A DNA stretch of 64,000 nucleotides. It comes from Micropterix aruncella. Lineage: Eukaryota > Arthropoda > Insecta > Lepidoptera > Micropterigidae. This document shows, piece by piece, positions 1 to 12,144 of this stretch. How positions within the stretch are numbered: position 1 is the first letter of the stretch; each line of letters opens with the position of its first letter. The stretch is taken from positions 28,924,056 through 28,988,055 of the forward strand of contig OX155960.1 in the NCBI GenBank assembly GCA_944548615.1, read 5' to 3'. A program made the position numbers and the translations under genes. The notes below the pieces were generated by a model. The model saw nothing but the letters and a program-made list of their open reading frames with translations, searched no databases and was not told the DNA's origin.

Positions 1-45
1 ATTGTGAAATTTCACAATAAAGGGTAGAAACAAACAAACATAACG
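1..45 (+). repeat. 3' tail of a SINE, cut by the window edge
   Basis: The first 45 bases match, with a few substitutions, the 3' end of the tRNA-like element at 54858-55115. Both run ATTGTGA..TTCA..AAG..TAG and then an (AAAC)n tail. Only the tail is present, so the body lies outside the window. The call rests on this single internal match. Confidence 0.4.
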
Positions 46-2250
46 TTTTTATTCAATAGTTTTAAGTTGATGAATGCCCTGCAGCTCTTATTAAGAAAAC
101 CGTTAAGGATGCCTATTTAAAAAAAGAAATATAAACCAATTTTTCCAAACATTCTCTTTATAAATTAAATGAGTATTATAAACATACACAAACAGTCAAT
201 GTCAAATGATTTTACTTTTAATTTAGATTATTTAAATGTTTTTTAATTATTTTATTTTTGTGTTGTTGTAAATGTTTTTTAATTATTATATTACCTACTA
301 CATTTTTAAAATTATATACATTTTCTTAATATAATCATAGTATTCAACGGTTTTGGTTAGGCTTATATGTGTATAGTATTTCCTGGTATTAATATGTGTA
401 ATTATACATTTATTTGCATAGATATTTTCTAGCTGACCTAGGCACCCTTGTAGGTCACATAAGGGTTGTTTAATACCATTTTTGTTAGATGCATATTATT
501 TAAAATTGACGAATTCCTATGTATATACGTTTATTATACCTCCTTATTGGAAATAATAAATTATAATGATGATGAATATACTATCAAACATTTCGACGAT
601 TAGAAATGACATTTGGAAATACTCATAAAGTAAATATCAACTCGTACGAGTCAAAATTGTGTGACATCACTGCATATTTTATAAGTGCCCAAACTTGTCA
701 TTACGGATGCGTAGGTAGGTAAATGCTAACTTCTATTATTTAAGGGTTATTATAAGCGATTATTCTATCATGTTTCTTAATTACCACTATCATCAACGGA
801 TGTCGAAATACTATAACGAGTAGTATTTTTTAAATACATACATGTATCGAATTTTAGAATTAACCTATATAAAACAAATGAACCGTTTTGACTTACTTAA
901 ATCATAACTATATGTTCTCCTAACGAATCGTATCAGAAATCATACGATTCGAATCGCCTAAAGGAAGAAAGAAAGGAACTCACCTTCATAGCATACTCAT
1001 ATAAAATCTGTATTAGAAAGAGAGACTGCGTGCGTCAAGCGTAAAACCTTTGCTTTCGAAGCAGGTACAATAAATAGGCTTCCTCGGTGGCTTTGTAGGT
1101 ATGTAATGGTCCATTCCTACGATTTTCATATATATTACGGTCATATAAAATAGCAACAGATATGTGATAATCATTCCTATGATTTTCATATATCTATTGC
1201 TAATTTTTTTCAATTTAAGATTCGTTTCTGCAACGTTTAGTTATGTAGACGAAAAGAATAGTTGAATAGTTTTAAGAAATAATACTAAATAAAATATACT
1301 ATAGTCCGTGGAAACACCTATCACCATTATTGAAAAACATCACCCACGACCAATAAAAACTGCTCACCTTAGATAAATCAGAGATCAGCCAATAAACTGA
1401 TATAAAAATCTGGCTCATATGCAAAGTAAACAGCCCGTTATAAACGGGCTTATAGTCTATTACCTACTAATATAGTATTATATAAAAACTGCAAGTCATA
1501 CGGTTTTTTTATTAAACTTAATTTCTTTATCTCCGTCTTTTCGACTATTGATCGTGGGTGAGATAAACCTCCCTCGTAGGCCTGACAAACAGTCACCATT
1601 ATCGGCATGCCCTTTATTTTATCTTATTTCTCTCTCAGAGATAGGTATTAAACTCATATATATGTAGACCGCCTGGAATAATATATGTCGCCCTTGGAAT
1701 TGACACAAAAGCAGACATCTCAAAGGAGATAATATATTTCTCCTCAAATTTTGCAAGAGAAACATGTTTTGAAATAGAATTCATCAGTATCTTTTTACGC
1801 TGTTTGGAGTTATAGGGTCCCATACAAATTTCGGTTTGGAAACTGGAGTTATTGTTTCATTTAATATCTTTAGTCCCATGAACAACAATCTATCTCCGAG
1901 GAGCGTTCATTCTCAATTAATCACAACCATTAGTCGAAAGTCAAGCATTCTTACCAATGATTATGTTATTAATTATATATCATTAGGTAGCCAAAGACTT
2001 ACGGTAGGATGTAAACAAACATTTATATCGCTGCATGCAGTAGAAAGAAATTCACAAACGAAATTTAATCAAAATGCTCAAAGAGGCTTACAAGGGGCAA
2101 TACCGCACCGTTATGAACTACTGTTTTATAGTGGTTATTGATTCCAGCGAACCCATGGTTTTCTACATTGCGAGCGCGTTCAGTACTCTCAATATACGAG
2201 TTTTGTCCGGAAAATACGTATAAAAATTGGAATAATAACCTTATTTCACA
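46..2250. other. unassigned AT-rich DNA
   Basis: No coding region or known repeat is recognised. The only small structure seen is a hairpin at 1432-1450 with 8-bp arms (AGCCCGTT / AACGGGCT) around a 3-base loop. Short open frames here have no recognisable domain. Confidence 0.5.
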
Positions 2251-2251
2251 A

Positions 2252-3325
2252 TTATTCAGATATTTCAATATGGTTTCCTTCAAAGTACTCCCCCTGAGAC
2301 AAGATGCACTTCTGCCAACGCCGTTTCCACTGTTGATAATATCGCTGAAAGTCTTCAGTTGTGAGGCTCTTCATTTGCCGTGTCGTTGCTGCCTTGATGG
2401 CTTTCACATCCCCCAAGTGCCGCCCCCTAAGCACCATTTTGCATTTTGGGATCAGAAAGAAGTCGCAAGGAGCTAAATCGGGTTAATAAGGCGGGTGTTC
2501 TGTCACGATGATTGAGCTTCGGGCCAAAAACTCACGCACAACGAGAGACGCGTGAGCAGGCGCGTTGTCGTGATGAAGGATTCACCTGCCCCCTTGTGCC
2601 AAATCCGGTCGAACTCGGGCCACACGAGTTCTGAGACGACTCAAAACTTCAACGTAGAAATTTCCGTTCACTGTCTGGCCTAGAGGGACAAATTCCTGGT
2701 GAACAATGCCCCGAGAATCAAAGAAAACATTCAACATGGTTTTCACATTGGACCTTGATTTTCGCGACTTTTTTGTTCCTGGTTCCCCTGCTTGCTTCCA
2801 CTTCATGCTTTGAGATTTCAGCTCCACATCGAATTCGTAGAACCAAGACTCGTCTCCGGTGATGACCCGGTTAATAAAGTCCCCCCTTTCCTCTACTTCC
2901 AACTAATCCTCACAGCAAGCAACCCTCATTGCTCTCTGTTCTGGAGTCAAGAGCTTCGGAACGATTTTCGCGCACAATTTTTTCATTTCATTTTTTCTGT
3001 CAGAATTTTGTGGACGGTTGTTTTGGGGATTGCCAAATCCTCAGCTATCATTCTAACTGTCAATCGACGGTCTTTAAGAACACAAACCTAAATTTGTTCA
3101 ACATTTCCCTCAGAACTCGACGTGGAGGGGCGTCCTGAGCGTTGGTCATCTTTCACCTGTTCAAGGCCTTCCCGGAACCTTTTTGACCACTTGTTGACGG
3201 TTGGTTCCTTCAGAGAAGTCTCCGTAAATTTGTTTCAAACACTCAAAAATTTAACGGGCATTCTTGCCTAGCTTTGCAAGAAACTTGATGTTGATGCGCT
3301 GTTCCTCAAAAAGAGAGAGCTCCAT
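2252..3325 (-). pseudogene. mariner-family transposase, inactivated
   Basis: Read on the minus strand from an ATG at 3325, pieced-together frames give a mariner transposase of about the normal length (358 codons; about 345 is usual). In order: the N-terminal EEQRINIKFLAKLGK segment; a helix-turn-helix region containing IAEDLAIPKTTVHKIL; the first catalytic block ITGDESWFYEF; the second, HHDNAPAH; the third, PDLAPCDFF; and a C-terminal KRRWQKC..GEYFEG. The spacing between the last two catalytic aspartates has 34 residues between them, the DD34D signature of mariner. It is dead: stops are seen at 3251-3253, 3088-3090, 2983-2985, 2903-2905 and 2484-2486 (replacing the serine of the usual YSPDLAP), and frameshifts near 3215 and 2447. 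When intact the enzyme cuts and pastes its element at TA dinucleotides. I could not place the terminal inverted repeats. Confidence 0.93.
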
Positions 3326-4310
3326 CGCGACGGCAGGTAAAAAAGGGTTACTTTCAACAAGCACACGTAAACTCCTACTTACTCGCAGAGCGCTCTGGTT
3401 GCCTGGCTCGAACTGAGCGTTGAGGGGATTGTATAGAGAGGGGGAACCACCGGGCCGCTCGCACCTCCACACGCCGCCCGAATTGTTTCCTATTAGTACC
3501 GAGTTTACCTAATTTCGCGCCGATAAAACTTACAATCAAACGTGACAAATTGATACTAGCTGGTTGCTCGAGGCGTGCGTGTCTTGGTTCATGGTATAAT
3601 AATATTCGAAGAGTGCGTGTTAACGCCATCTGTGGTTGATACGCCGCGATTATGTATTTGCCACAATTTACATCGCTTATGATTGGCGCCTCGTTTCACG
3701 TTTTTATGCTAATATTCAAACGACGGCGCCTGACGTCGCAATGCTGAATTTTTCTGATTTTTCTGATATATAATCCCGACCATACATATCATCCCGACAT
3801 ATATACTTCACGGTTAATATGCATCATACAGTCGGTTGCATTATTTCTTATTTTTTTAAATAAGTATTTGTAATCATAGTGTGAAATTGAAAATTTAAAA
3901 AAAAACGGACTTCCGAGAAACCGAGTTTCTGAGAAAGCCAGTTTTTCGATGGTTTCTATTACGAAAATAAACAATAACTAAAGTCGGTTTTTATCCTTCG
4001 AGTAGATGTTAGATCTGTTAGAAATTACTTTATCAATGATAACTTTTGAATGATATATGTAGACGTGCTACCAATAATAGAAGAAACGGTGGATTTACAG
4101 AGTAATCCATAAGCTTGGTGGAGTTGCCTATTTTTGTTAGTGTTCGACTATTCTTGCCACTCGCCACAGTTGATTAATTGATTATAAATAATTTCATCAC
4201 ACGCCCCTTTTTCTGAAAATATTCAGTAGGTAGGGTAGCTAGGTAAAGCGATCCAGATCCAAAATAAGGCTTCGCATTGTCCCTTGTCATGCCTCGTTGA
4301 ACACGTTTCG
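3326..4310. other. unassigned DNA upstream of the mariner remnant
   Basis: The GC-richer part at about 3360-3480 probably belongs to the mariner 5' untranslated region, but no terminal repeat was found. The rest is AT-rich with no recognised feature. Confidence 0.4.
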
Positions 4311-4360
4311 CTCGGTGCGGCTCGGTTCGGTTCGGTCCGGTTCGGTCCGGTTCGGTTCGA
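4311..4360 (+). repeat. short tandem repeat, TTCGGT/CCGGT units
   Basis: About eight imperfect 5- to 10-base units of the form TTCGG(T/TC)CGG follow one another. The run is GC-rich against an AT-rich background. No function is implied. Confidence 0.7.
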
Positions 4361-4844
4361 TAGGCTGTGTGATCAGTTTACAGCCGCAAACGTCCTAAAT
4401 TTATCATCCGTTTCCACCCGCCTGCTCTGCTCACGGCGATCGCCGACCCACGTCTTATCAGCGCCGTGAAAAATATCCAATTATGTTTGGGCGAATTTAT
4501 TGGAGGGTCGGGATGAAATTGCTTTTTTGTCATAACTTTTGATAATATGGTGTTTTGGTAATTCGTAATCTTGGACTACACATTGACGAACACCTCCTCT
4601 TCGACTCCCACGTAAACAGAAAAACAGTAAGTCTTTTCTTTATTCTCTATAGAATCAGAGATTACGGAAATGCGGACGTTAGGATTCTCCTAGTCAACGC
4701 TCTCGTTCTATTTATTTTTGATTACGGCGACAATTTTAGTATATAGACCGTATTTGCGCAAATCGCACCAAAATAGGATTTATATTCTCTATAATTCGGC
4801 AATTCTGTACTAGGCTAAACCTATAATGAAAACCGTACAGCCCT

Positions 4845-4965
4845 TTGTCCACGGCACGATTTTTTCACCGTACGGCGCGTTGGCCGCGCCGTAGATAAAA
4901 CGTGAGCTCTTGTCCACGGCACGGTTTTTCCACTGTACGACACGTTAGCTGCGCCGTAGACATCC
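4845..4965. repeat. 65-bp tandem duplication with GC hairpins
   Basis: Two adjacent units begin TTGTCCACGGCACG at 4845 and 4910 and end in GCGCCGTAGA. The first unit contains a perfect hairpin, ACGGCGCG at 4872-4879 with CGCGCCGT at 4885-4892; the second has a degraded version. Related GC-rich motifs continue to about 5220, so this may be a piece of a MITE, but no terminal repeats were found. Confidence 0.55.
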
Positions 4966-5229
4966 ATTTTGTAAACAATATTCAAGGTAACTAAATAATT
5001 GTCCGCCGTGAAAACATCCGGTGTCACAACAAACTCTCATGAACTGCCATACAACACTGATACAAATTGCGCAAATAAAAGGGCCAGACACGGTGCATAC
5101 GGCGGCGACGCCGCGACGTGCCGTTTTTCCGCAGTCTTCTTCAACAAGGCTTCCATAGTGATACATACAATACTGACGACCGTGCCTAGACACGGCGAAT
5201 TAACCTATTTTTTAGTGTAGATACAACCG

Positions 5230-6681
5230 GTCGGCTCGTAATAATATCAATCTACGCAAAACTTTGTGTGCACCTAGACACGCTGTCGCTAACTCTGTCG
5301 GGGCCGCGACGACAGAAATAGTTCGGTTATTAGAAGAACATTTTTATAGCCGGGAAAATATAATTTTACTGCTCCAACGTTGACGACTACCGGGACGCAC
5401 AGTGGGCACTTCAAATAAGCAAGCGACCACTGGATGTAACAAATTAATATTAATACACCGCATGAAATTGAACAACTCAGACTTACGATTTATTACTGTA
5501 TAGTTATTTATTAAACTAAAGAATTGTATCATCTGGAATACACTCAGCACCTCCGAAAAGGTACATTATATATCATCGTTATAGAGGGGAGGAAATGATC
5601 AACCGCCTTAGGATTTATTTATAAAGATATTCACTAGAAAAGTCGTTTAGTGCAGTTTACTGAATTTTGTCTGTGTTTCCCACTATTTTCCTACGCTGTG
5701 TTTCGTACTGTTTTTGCTAAACTTCGGCAAATAATAACTTTATTAATACAGAACAAGAATATCGAAAAAAAATCTTTGGATCTTGAATTTTTCTCTTTTT
5801 TTTTGGTTATTAGGAGATTTTACTTTTCAGGAGATTATTTTACACGGTGTAAAATAATCTACATTTTTTTTTTATTTAGGAATTTGTTACCAAGAAAAAA
5901 CATCTTTCATAATCATCTTTCAGATATTCAGTATTTTTCCTCTCTCAATCTGTGAATCAAAAATCGATTAGTTTGTCACTGGGATGCTAGTTTTCCCATT
6001 TACTTGCAAAATATATGACTAAAGATAAAAAAAACAACGTTGATAATGTTCGGATATGCCGTAAGAAAAACTACTTATTCGAATTTATATTTACCTCCTA
6101 AAGAGACGACCAAACGGATGATGAGACTACACAATGAGCTATTAAAAAAAGGAAATAGAAATAATTATATAATATTTATCAAAAAAAGCTTCAAATCGTG
6201 CTGCTATTATATCCTTAACTAAGAAGCATGATTGCTTCTTAAAATAAGAAGTTTACAGTAATATAAGATAACTAATGTCACTAGTAAATTAAAAATTAAT
6301 TTACGTTTTGCACAAACGCATAGAAAGATATAAAATTATGCGAATGGTTAGAGACGCGACGAAACGTTTTAAACAGATGGCGTAGCATTGCGTAGGCTTC
6401 AGTTAGAAAATGAAAAGGAGATGATTATAATAACGCCCGCTACCTTCCCCGCCTTTTGAAACATGAATACTGCAACAGGCCCAGCAGCCTTTTCCTTTAT
6501 ACATTTATTATATATGCGTACTGACACGTGTGGATAACTACTTCACGGCAAAGGTCCTATTGTGTGTCGGCAGCATTATCGGATTACGTTTCCAGCGCTA
6601 CATGGCGTATCGTCTTATGTGTCTCAATTGCGAGGACACCGCTTGTTCAACTATTTGTATACGTTTTTTAAAAATTTAATC
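5230..6681. other. unassigned AT-rich DNA
   Basis: No gene or repeat was recognised. Open frames here have no domain and biased AT-rich composition. Confidence 0.45.
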
Positions 6682-7052
6682 TGTTATTAGTTAGTATTAT
6701 TATTATTAGTTACGCCTTGGTCCGCGATAGATTCGGTGCACTCCGTTTCACCGCTTCATAAGGGAGAGGACCGCGCAAGCGACCTCGAACTCGGAACCAA
6801 TCGAGAGACCGGAGAAATCTGGTCACAATTGGAAGTGAGGGCGCGAGTATCTCGAGCCCGCCGGGTTTATTCCTGGCTAACTCGCGGTAAGGCGTTGGAC
6901 TCTCACGGGTTGTGACGTAGCTGGACGTAGAATTGTACTGTCCAAAGTCGTCTACGTTCACTGCAGGGCGACAGAACGACTAATCGTTAAAACGTCCTGT
7001 GGTGACGGGCTCGCCCGTTGTAGTCGACACTGCAAGATGTTATTAGTTAGTG
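6682..7052 (+). mobile_element. LINE-like dispersed repeat copy with 14-bp target duplication
   Basis: The element proper is 6696-7038. It is flanked by the same 14 bases, TGTTATTAGTTAGT, at 6682-6695 and 7039-7052, which I read as a target-site duplication. Its right end (GGTGACGGGCTCGCCCGTTGTAG) recurs at about 28290 on the same strand, and at about 12150 and 51000 on the opposite strand. The other end differs in length among copies. A fixed 3' end, variable 5' end and a long duplication fit target-primed reverse transcription, so a non-LTR or SINE origin is inferred. No protein is encoded. Its left edge carries a short (ATT)n run. Confidence 0.65.
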
Positions 7053-7092
7053 TTAAGACGTTAACTTCTCAATCTTCTTCAGAATATTCAGT

Positions 7093-7220
7093 CAGAATGA
7101 ATTTAAAACAAATGAAACATCTCAAGAAGACATTTATTAAACATTCTCTGATATTACAATATCAGAGAATGTTTAATAAATGTCTTCTTGAGATGTTTCA
7201 TTTGTTTTAAATTCATTCTG
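7093..7220. repeat. perfect palindrome, 63-bp arms, 2-base loop
   Basis: Bases 7093-7155 and 7158-7220 are exact reverse complements with only AC between them. No mismatch was found over all 63 positions. The arm content is simple AT-rich DNA, not a recognised transposon end. A perfect arm pair indicates very recent formation, gene-conversion upkeep, or a sequencing or assembly fold-back artefact. Confidence 0.95.
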
Positions 7221-7300
7221 ATTCATTCATTCTTGATATTCATTCATTCTTCAAATTGAAATTGATTCATTCTTCTTGAAATTCATTCATTCTTGAGATG
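7221..7300. repeat. degenerate ATTCATTC-rich direct repeats
   Basis: Just right of the palindrome the motif ATTCATTCTT recurs about five times with small changes and the arm word TTGAGATGTTT reappears. This suggests local slippage or template switching around the palindrome. Confidence 0.6.
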
Positions 7301-7303
7301 TTT

Positions 7304-7368
7304 AAAAAATAAAAATAAATTATCACTCTATAATTCGTATTCCCGAATTATAGCCAATTCGGGAATAC
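7304..7368. repeat. 27-bp word shared with 9974-10000, then a small hairpin
   Basis: Bases 7304-7330 (A-rich, ending TTATCACTCTA) are repeated exactly at 9974-10000. Immediately after, GTATTCCCGAATT at 7337-7349 pairs perfectly with AATTCGGGAATAC at 7356-7368. Confidence 0.75.
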
Positions 7369-7369
7369 A

Positions 7370-10314
7370 TTATGAAAAAAAACGCGCTCCATGCAGTATG
7401 GGTTCGGATTTTATAAACGTATTCTCGCAACGATCTCGTGTGTCTTGCATCTTCAATCGGGAGTGAAACTCAGACATGTTTTTCGGACGATATGCAGCAG
7501 AGAGTTGTAAAGTGGTGTACTGTTGCGGCTTTACCGATTTCAGTATTTGTTACTCAGGTCCAAAAAATATTCCTAATTGACCGAATAAACCAAACCATTT
7601 CATGATTCCTTTAAATATTGTTTTATTTAACCGCATTTGAGAAGTGCTGTATTGTTTGCCAATCCTCCATTTCCTTTTATGTTCTTGTTTGTTCGCTCTA
7701 ATGGCGACCTACGCTTTAATTCTTACCTTCCTCTGGATGTTCGCCTACCTCTGCGTCTTCTTACTAATTAATCCTTAATTGGCTCTAGCCGCTGACCTGT
7801 GTTATTTTACTTCTTTTTACACGATCTGCTGAATTTGAGTTTGCTCGTCAGTTGTAACCACAATTATTTTAGAGTATTCAGCACTGATGTATATGTCATT
7901 CAAGTCTGGCTTTCCGCCATTTAGACTGATCCAGGTGAGTTTTATCGATTGATTTATCTACAGTTGGAAAGAGGTATCTACCTAACAAATACGTATTCGT
8001 AACGTTTAAAAATCACACAATTTAGCGTGCAACTTAAACTTCTGCAAAATCTTGAAATTCTGGAAATGTATTCCCCTAAGATAACATCATGTTTTTCTAT
8101 GTTATTTGATATCTCAACGATATTCAAGCAGGTACCTAGTTTATAGTTACTAATCTAATAACACTTATTTCCCGTAGACCGATGCTGATTAGCCCCATTA
8201 TCGGTTTAAGTAATGTTTTTCTTTTTCGTTTGTTGCAGGTTAGTGCTCATTTCACATTCCATGGACAACATGCTTTATTTAAAGTATACACACAATCGAC
8301 TTTGGCGCAGTTGCTGGTCAGGTCTTTGTTACTTTCAACTTCTATCAGTTTTGCTTGTTTATCCGATTATGTCATGGCAAAAACCGTTTGTTCATTATCC
8401 TTCCAGTTTAGTAGATATTTTTTTACACGTAGTATATTGTTAGGGTGAACAATTAGGACGAAGGGAAAGACATAACATAACTGTTATTTTAGTTTTCCAT
8501 TATTTATCGTTTCTTGTATGTAATTGGTTACGGAATGAGGCACGTTATAGTGAAATCCGTAGTTAACTCTTGATGATGGATTGAAATGAAATAATTTACC
8601 GAAAATAACGAATTGTGCTACCAGCAAAGCACAGATATAAGCCTAAACTAAAAATAATGCATTTTTATACACGAGTAAATTTTTTAAACGTGAATGAGTC
8701 TAATTGCAGTTTTTTGTAATATCTTCCAATGTGTAAGCAGAAAGTATAATTTTGTATGACATAGAATCATTGATATTAATTAAGTGAATGCGTAAGACGT
8801 ATACGGCGTGGAAAATCCTCAAGGGTACCGATCTCAACTTGGAAGTCTTTGAAAGTTGTTCAATCAAAATTTGCAAACAATTCTTGTCCCGCAAAGGACA
8901 TCAGACATCAGGGGTGGTAAACAGCATCACGGTGGGAAACAGCACTTTATCAATAATTTGAAAAAATAAGTCCAGTTAAGTTGTTTGTACCAATGTTAGC
9001 AAGCCTTTGCGAGCCAAGTTTCTCACCAGCAAGACCTGAATATTACTGGTTAGATGCTGTATAATTCCAGTTCTTCTATATGATATGGATGTGTATACTC
9101 CTGTCGTATCCTCATGTAACAGGGCATCAAAGATTCAGGTATTGGAATAATGGGTATACTGTGGGATACCTGATAAATTTCGAGGAATTGGAAATTCTCA
9201 CCATGCACGGTGGGGTATATGCCCCTTAAATGTGTCAAAAACATTTGTTTACTTTTTAGATATTAAAGACAGCTTTATTACCGATTTTCAATATATTTCC
9301 AGAAATTTTGAAGAACATCTCAAACTCTGAAAATATTTATTTATTTATTTTATTCGGTTAACAAACAGCGTTTATATATAACAAATACAAAATATAATAA
9401 TAAAACTATGACTAATTATATGTTAACACTATTTACCGTTAATACTATGTGTACAGTAAATAACTCCGTTATTATACCTTTTTATACTTACATTTTTTAA
9501 GCAGTGATTTATTGATAGACAAAAGAGAAAGAACAAAAAACAAATGAAAATTAAATTTTACGTTAAGACTATAACCATTATTAATTATTTTGTACCAAAA
9601 ATATATTTTTTTAAATATATATGTTTAAGGGATTAATAGTCATTAGATGAATTAGGGGTTGACAAAGGACTGATAAGACTTTTTAATGGCTTCCTTAAAG
9701 TGACTTTTACCTGGTGAAAAAATATCAATATACCCGAACCAATCGTTATACGTTGTCATAGCTCTATTTATTAGGTAATGCTTCGTATAATTAGAGTTAT
9801 ATCTCTTGCTATATCATTGCTTCATTAGCAATGATAAAAATTTCATCTTATTCTTCAGCCAGCTCATCGCACCAGTTTGCCTTATATTATTCTTTTGTTT
9901 ACCATTTTCTGATATTCTTCTTCTTCTTCTTCAAAAATTATCGATAACACGCGAAATAAGCTAACGTTGCAGAAAAAAATAAAAATAAATTATCACTCTA
10001 AAAACTTATTTGGAGAATTTCGACTCCTTATTATGCAAATATCACAATGTGCTGTGATGAAAGACGGAATTTCGAAATACTTTGGCCACTTCATGAGAGA
10101 TACCAAGTCTTGCAACCGCGGGCAGTAGATTTTCTTAGCCGGTGAATTTGTGGACGCAACACCAATTCCTTATTTCGGAGAATTGCATCTAAAGATGATA
10201 AAGATGTACGCACACTTGCGTCTCTACCCATTGTACCTCGGAAACTCCACACCAATTATGACCAAACTGCCTACAAACATAGTTCATCCAAATGCCTAGA
10301 TTTGAGAAGCCGAT
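7370..10314. other. unassigned AT-rich DNA
   Basis: No domain-bearing frame was found. A short TTTA-rich patch lies near 9335-9360. Small open frames near 8182-8448 and 9050-9244 show no recognisable family, so I do not call them genes. Confidence 0.45.
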
Positions 10315-10334
10315 GGGGGGGGGGGGGGGGGGGG
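10315..10334 (+). repeat. homopolymer of 20 G
   Basis: Twenty consecutive G in an AT-rich setting. Similar runs occur at 21109-21127 (G) and 30181-30195 (C). Length is likely to vary among individuals and may be misassembled. Confidence 0.95.
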
Positions 10335-10559
10335 ATATCCGCCATTTACTTCAAAATGGCTGCCATTTCTGAATTTAAAGAATCATAAATCCGTTATTAC
10401 TGGTCTTAGAAAAATAAATAAACGTGATTTAGAAATCTGAGGACATTGACTTTAATTCTTGCATACGCCACTTTTCGATGTCTTCAGTAAATTTAGTATC
10501 AATAAATTAATAATAAAAGCATTAATAATAATTTAAGAACAAGATTTTACTAAAATGCT

Positions 10560-10775
10560 CTGTCCCGAGCCAACCCTGGGTGCAGCAGCCATGTCTGGTG
10601 AAATTTGGAACGGGCTATCATAATTAAGTGCGTATACGAAATTGTGTGTCTGTGCTGTTGACCGTGGAAGAGTAATCTCGTCAGGAGCCGATCCTGCATT
10701 GCATTGTCATCGGAATCGAACCAATATGTAAAATTTCGACTTCATATGATAAGAGGAAGTGGTTCTAATTCAGCT
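10560..10775 (-). mobile_element. fragment of the triple-unit repeat family
   Basis: On the minus strand it carries the marker words seen at 22.2, 52.5 and 63.4 kb: CATATGA, a GGTTCGATTCCGATG stretch, GTCAACAGCACAGACAC and GGTTGGCTC. Only about one internal unit is present, so it is a truncated copy. Confidence 0.7.
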
Positions 10776-12144
10776 TGCAAGATTTGACCTAAACAAACAA
10801 ACATTGCCAGGTAAATAAAAGCTTGTAAATAAGCTATAATCTAAATTGAATCTAACTCCGTTATTATTAGCGCTTGAATGGAAAACAAAAGTGTCTTAAA
10901 ATCTCAATGCCTCTAACTTTGTTTACGACATTTCTTAACATCTTTAAGAAAGGTTTTACGGGTTCAAGAAATGAATTTTTAAAAAGGTTTGTAAAAAATG
11001 AAGAATTTGAAAATCGAACCCAAAAAATGCTATTATTATAGGCGATAAAAATCAGTTAAATCGAAGTGGACAAAACATGAGAGTTTCAAAATAGACTGCA
11101 AATAAATTATCGCACTTATAGCAAATACCTAGAACAGCGATGCATCGTAAGTCGACTAATTATCACCCAGATTTAAAAAAAATGTTTTATTAGAGAAATT
11201 CATAATTGTGACTCTCTCAATTACAAGAAATTCCTTGCCACACGTAAGCTTAACAAGAGGAATGTGGTCAGGTTTCAGAGTACGACTATTTTCATTGATA
11301 TTGAGACCTTTTAGCTGTTTGCATTTTATGAAGAAACCGTAAATAATGCGATTAAAAGGTTTCGCATTTCCTAATCCTAATGAATTTTATTTGTAATTTA
11401 CGTATTTCTAATAACTGAAACTAGTCCATGAATGATTAACATAAAAATAACAAAAATTTACATGAGAAGGTGAATTGTTTATATTCAAAATAGTAAGATA
11501 TCAGCAATATAAGATATTAGTTAAGAAGATAAAATAGTAAGATATTAGTTAAATTGTTTCAAAAATAAGACTTTTTTCGGAAAAATAATCATACGCATTC
11601 CGTCCCATTGGTTTTGCCGTTTTGCAGTTTTTATAAATAAAAAAATGTTGGATATTCTAATTTAGGTATAAAGTAAATGTCTGTCAGCGTTTATTTTTTT
11701 GTATTTTTTTGACATAAGAAGCGATTTCACAATGGTGTGATAAGTTTTTAAAAATAAATGCAAAATTCTGATTTGTATTTTCGTGAAATAAGCTAAGGCA
11801 TCCGAAGAAAAAGACACCAATTTACGTCTCCATTTCGCCATAAAGCGCATGTTAAATCCCTGCTTAATCTGGTAATTATATAGAAGATTTCCCAGGTTTT
11901 ATATTTAGATCTTCAGCTGTGCTATAATATTATAAGCAGACACGCAAAGTTCGCCATATCACGCTCGCCTGGTCGCGACCCCCTGTGCACGGGCTCACGG
12001 TCATGGCAGTCATAGAGTCCGCGCCGCCATACAGTGCTCGTAAATTTCAATCGCGGACTTGGCACGTCCGCTTTGTAAAACAAAAGTGTAGACAGGCTTT
12101 TCGATGCACTAAGAATAGGATCAACAAATACTATAATTGTCTAG
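10776..12144. other. unassigned AT-rich DNA
   Basis: No gene or repeat family was recognised. Confidence 0.45.
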
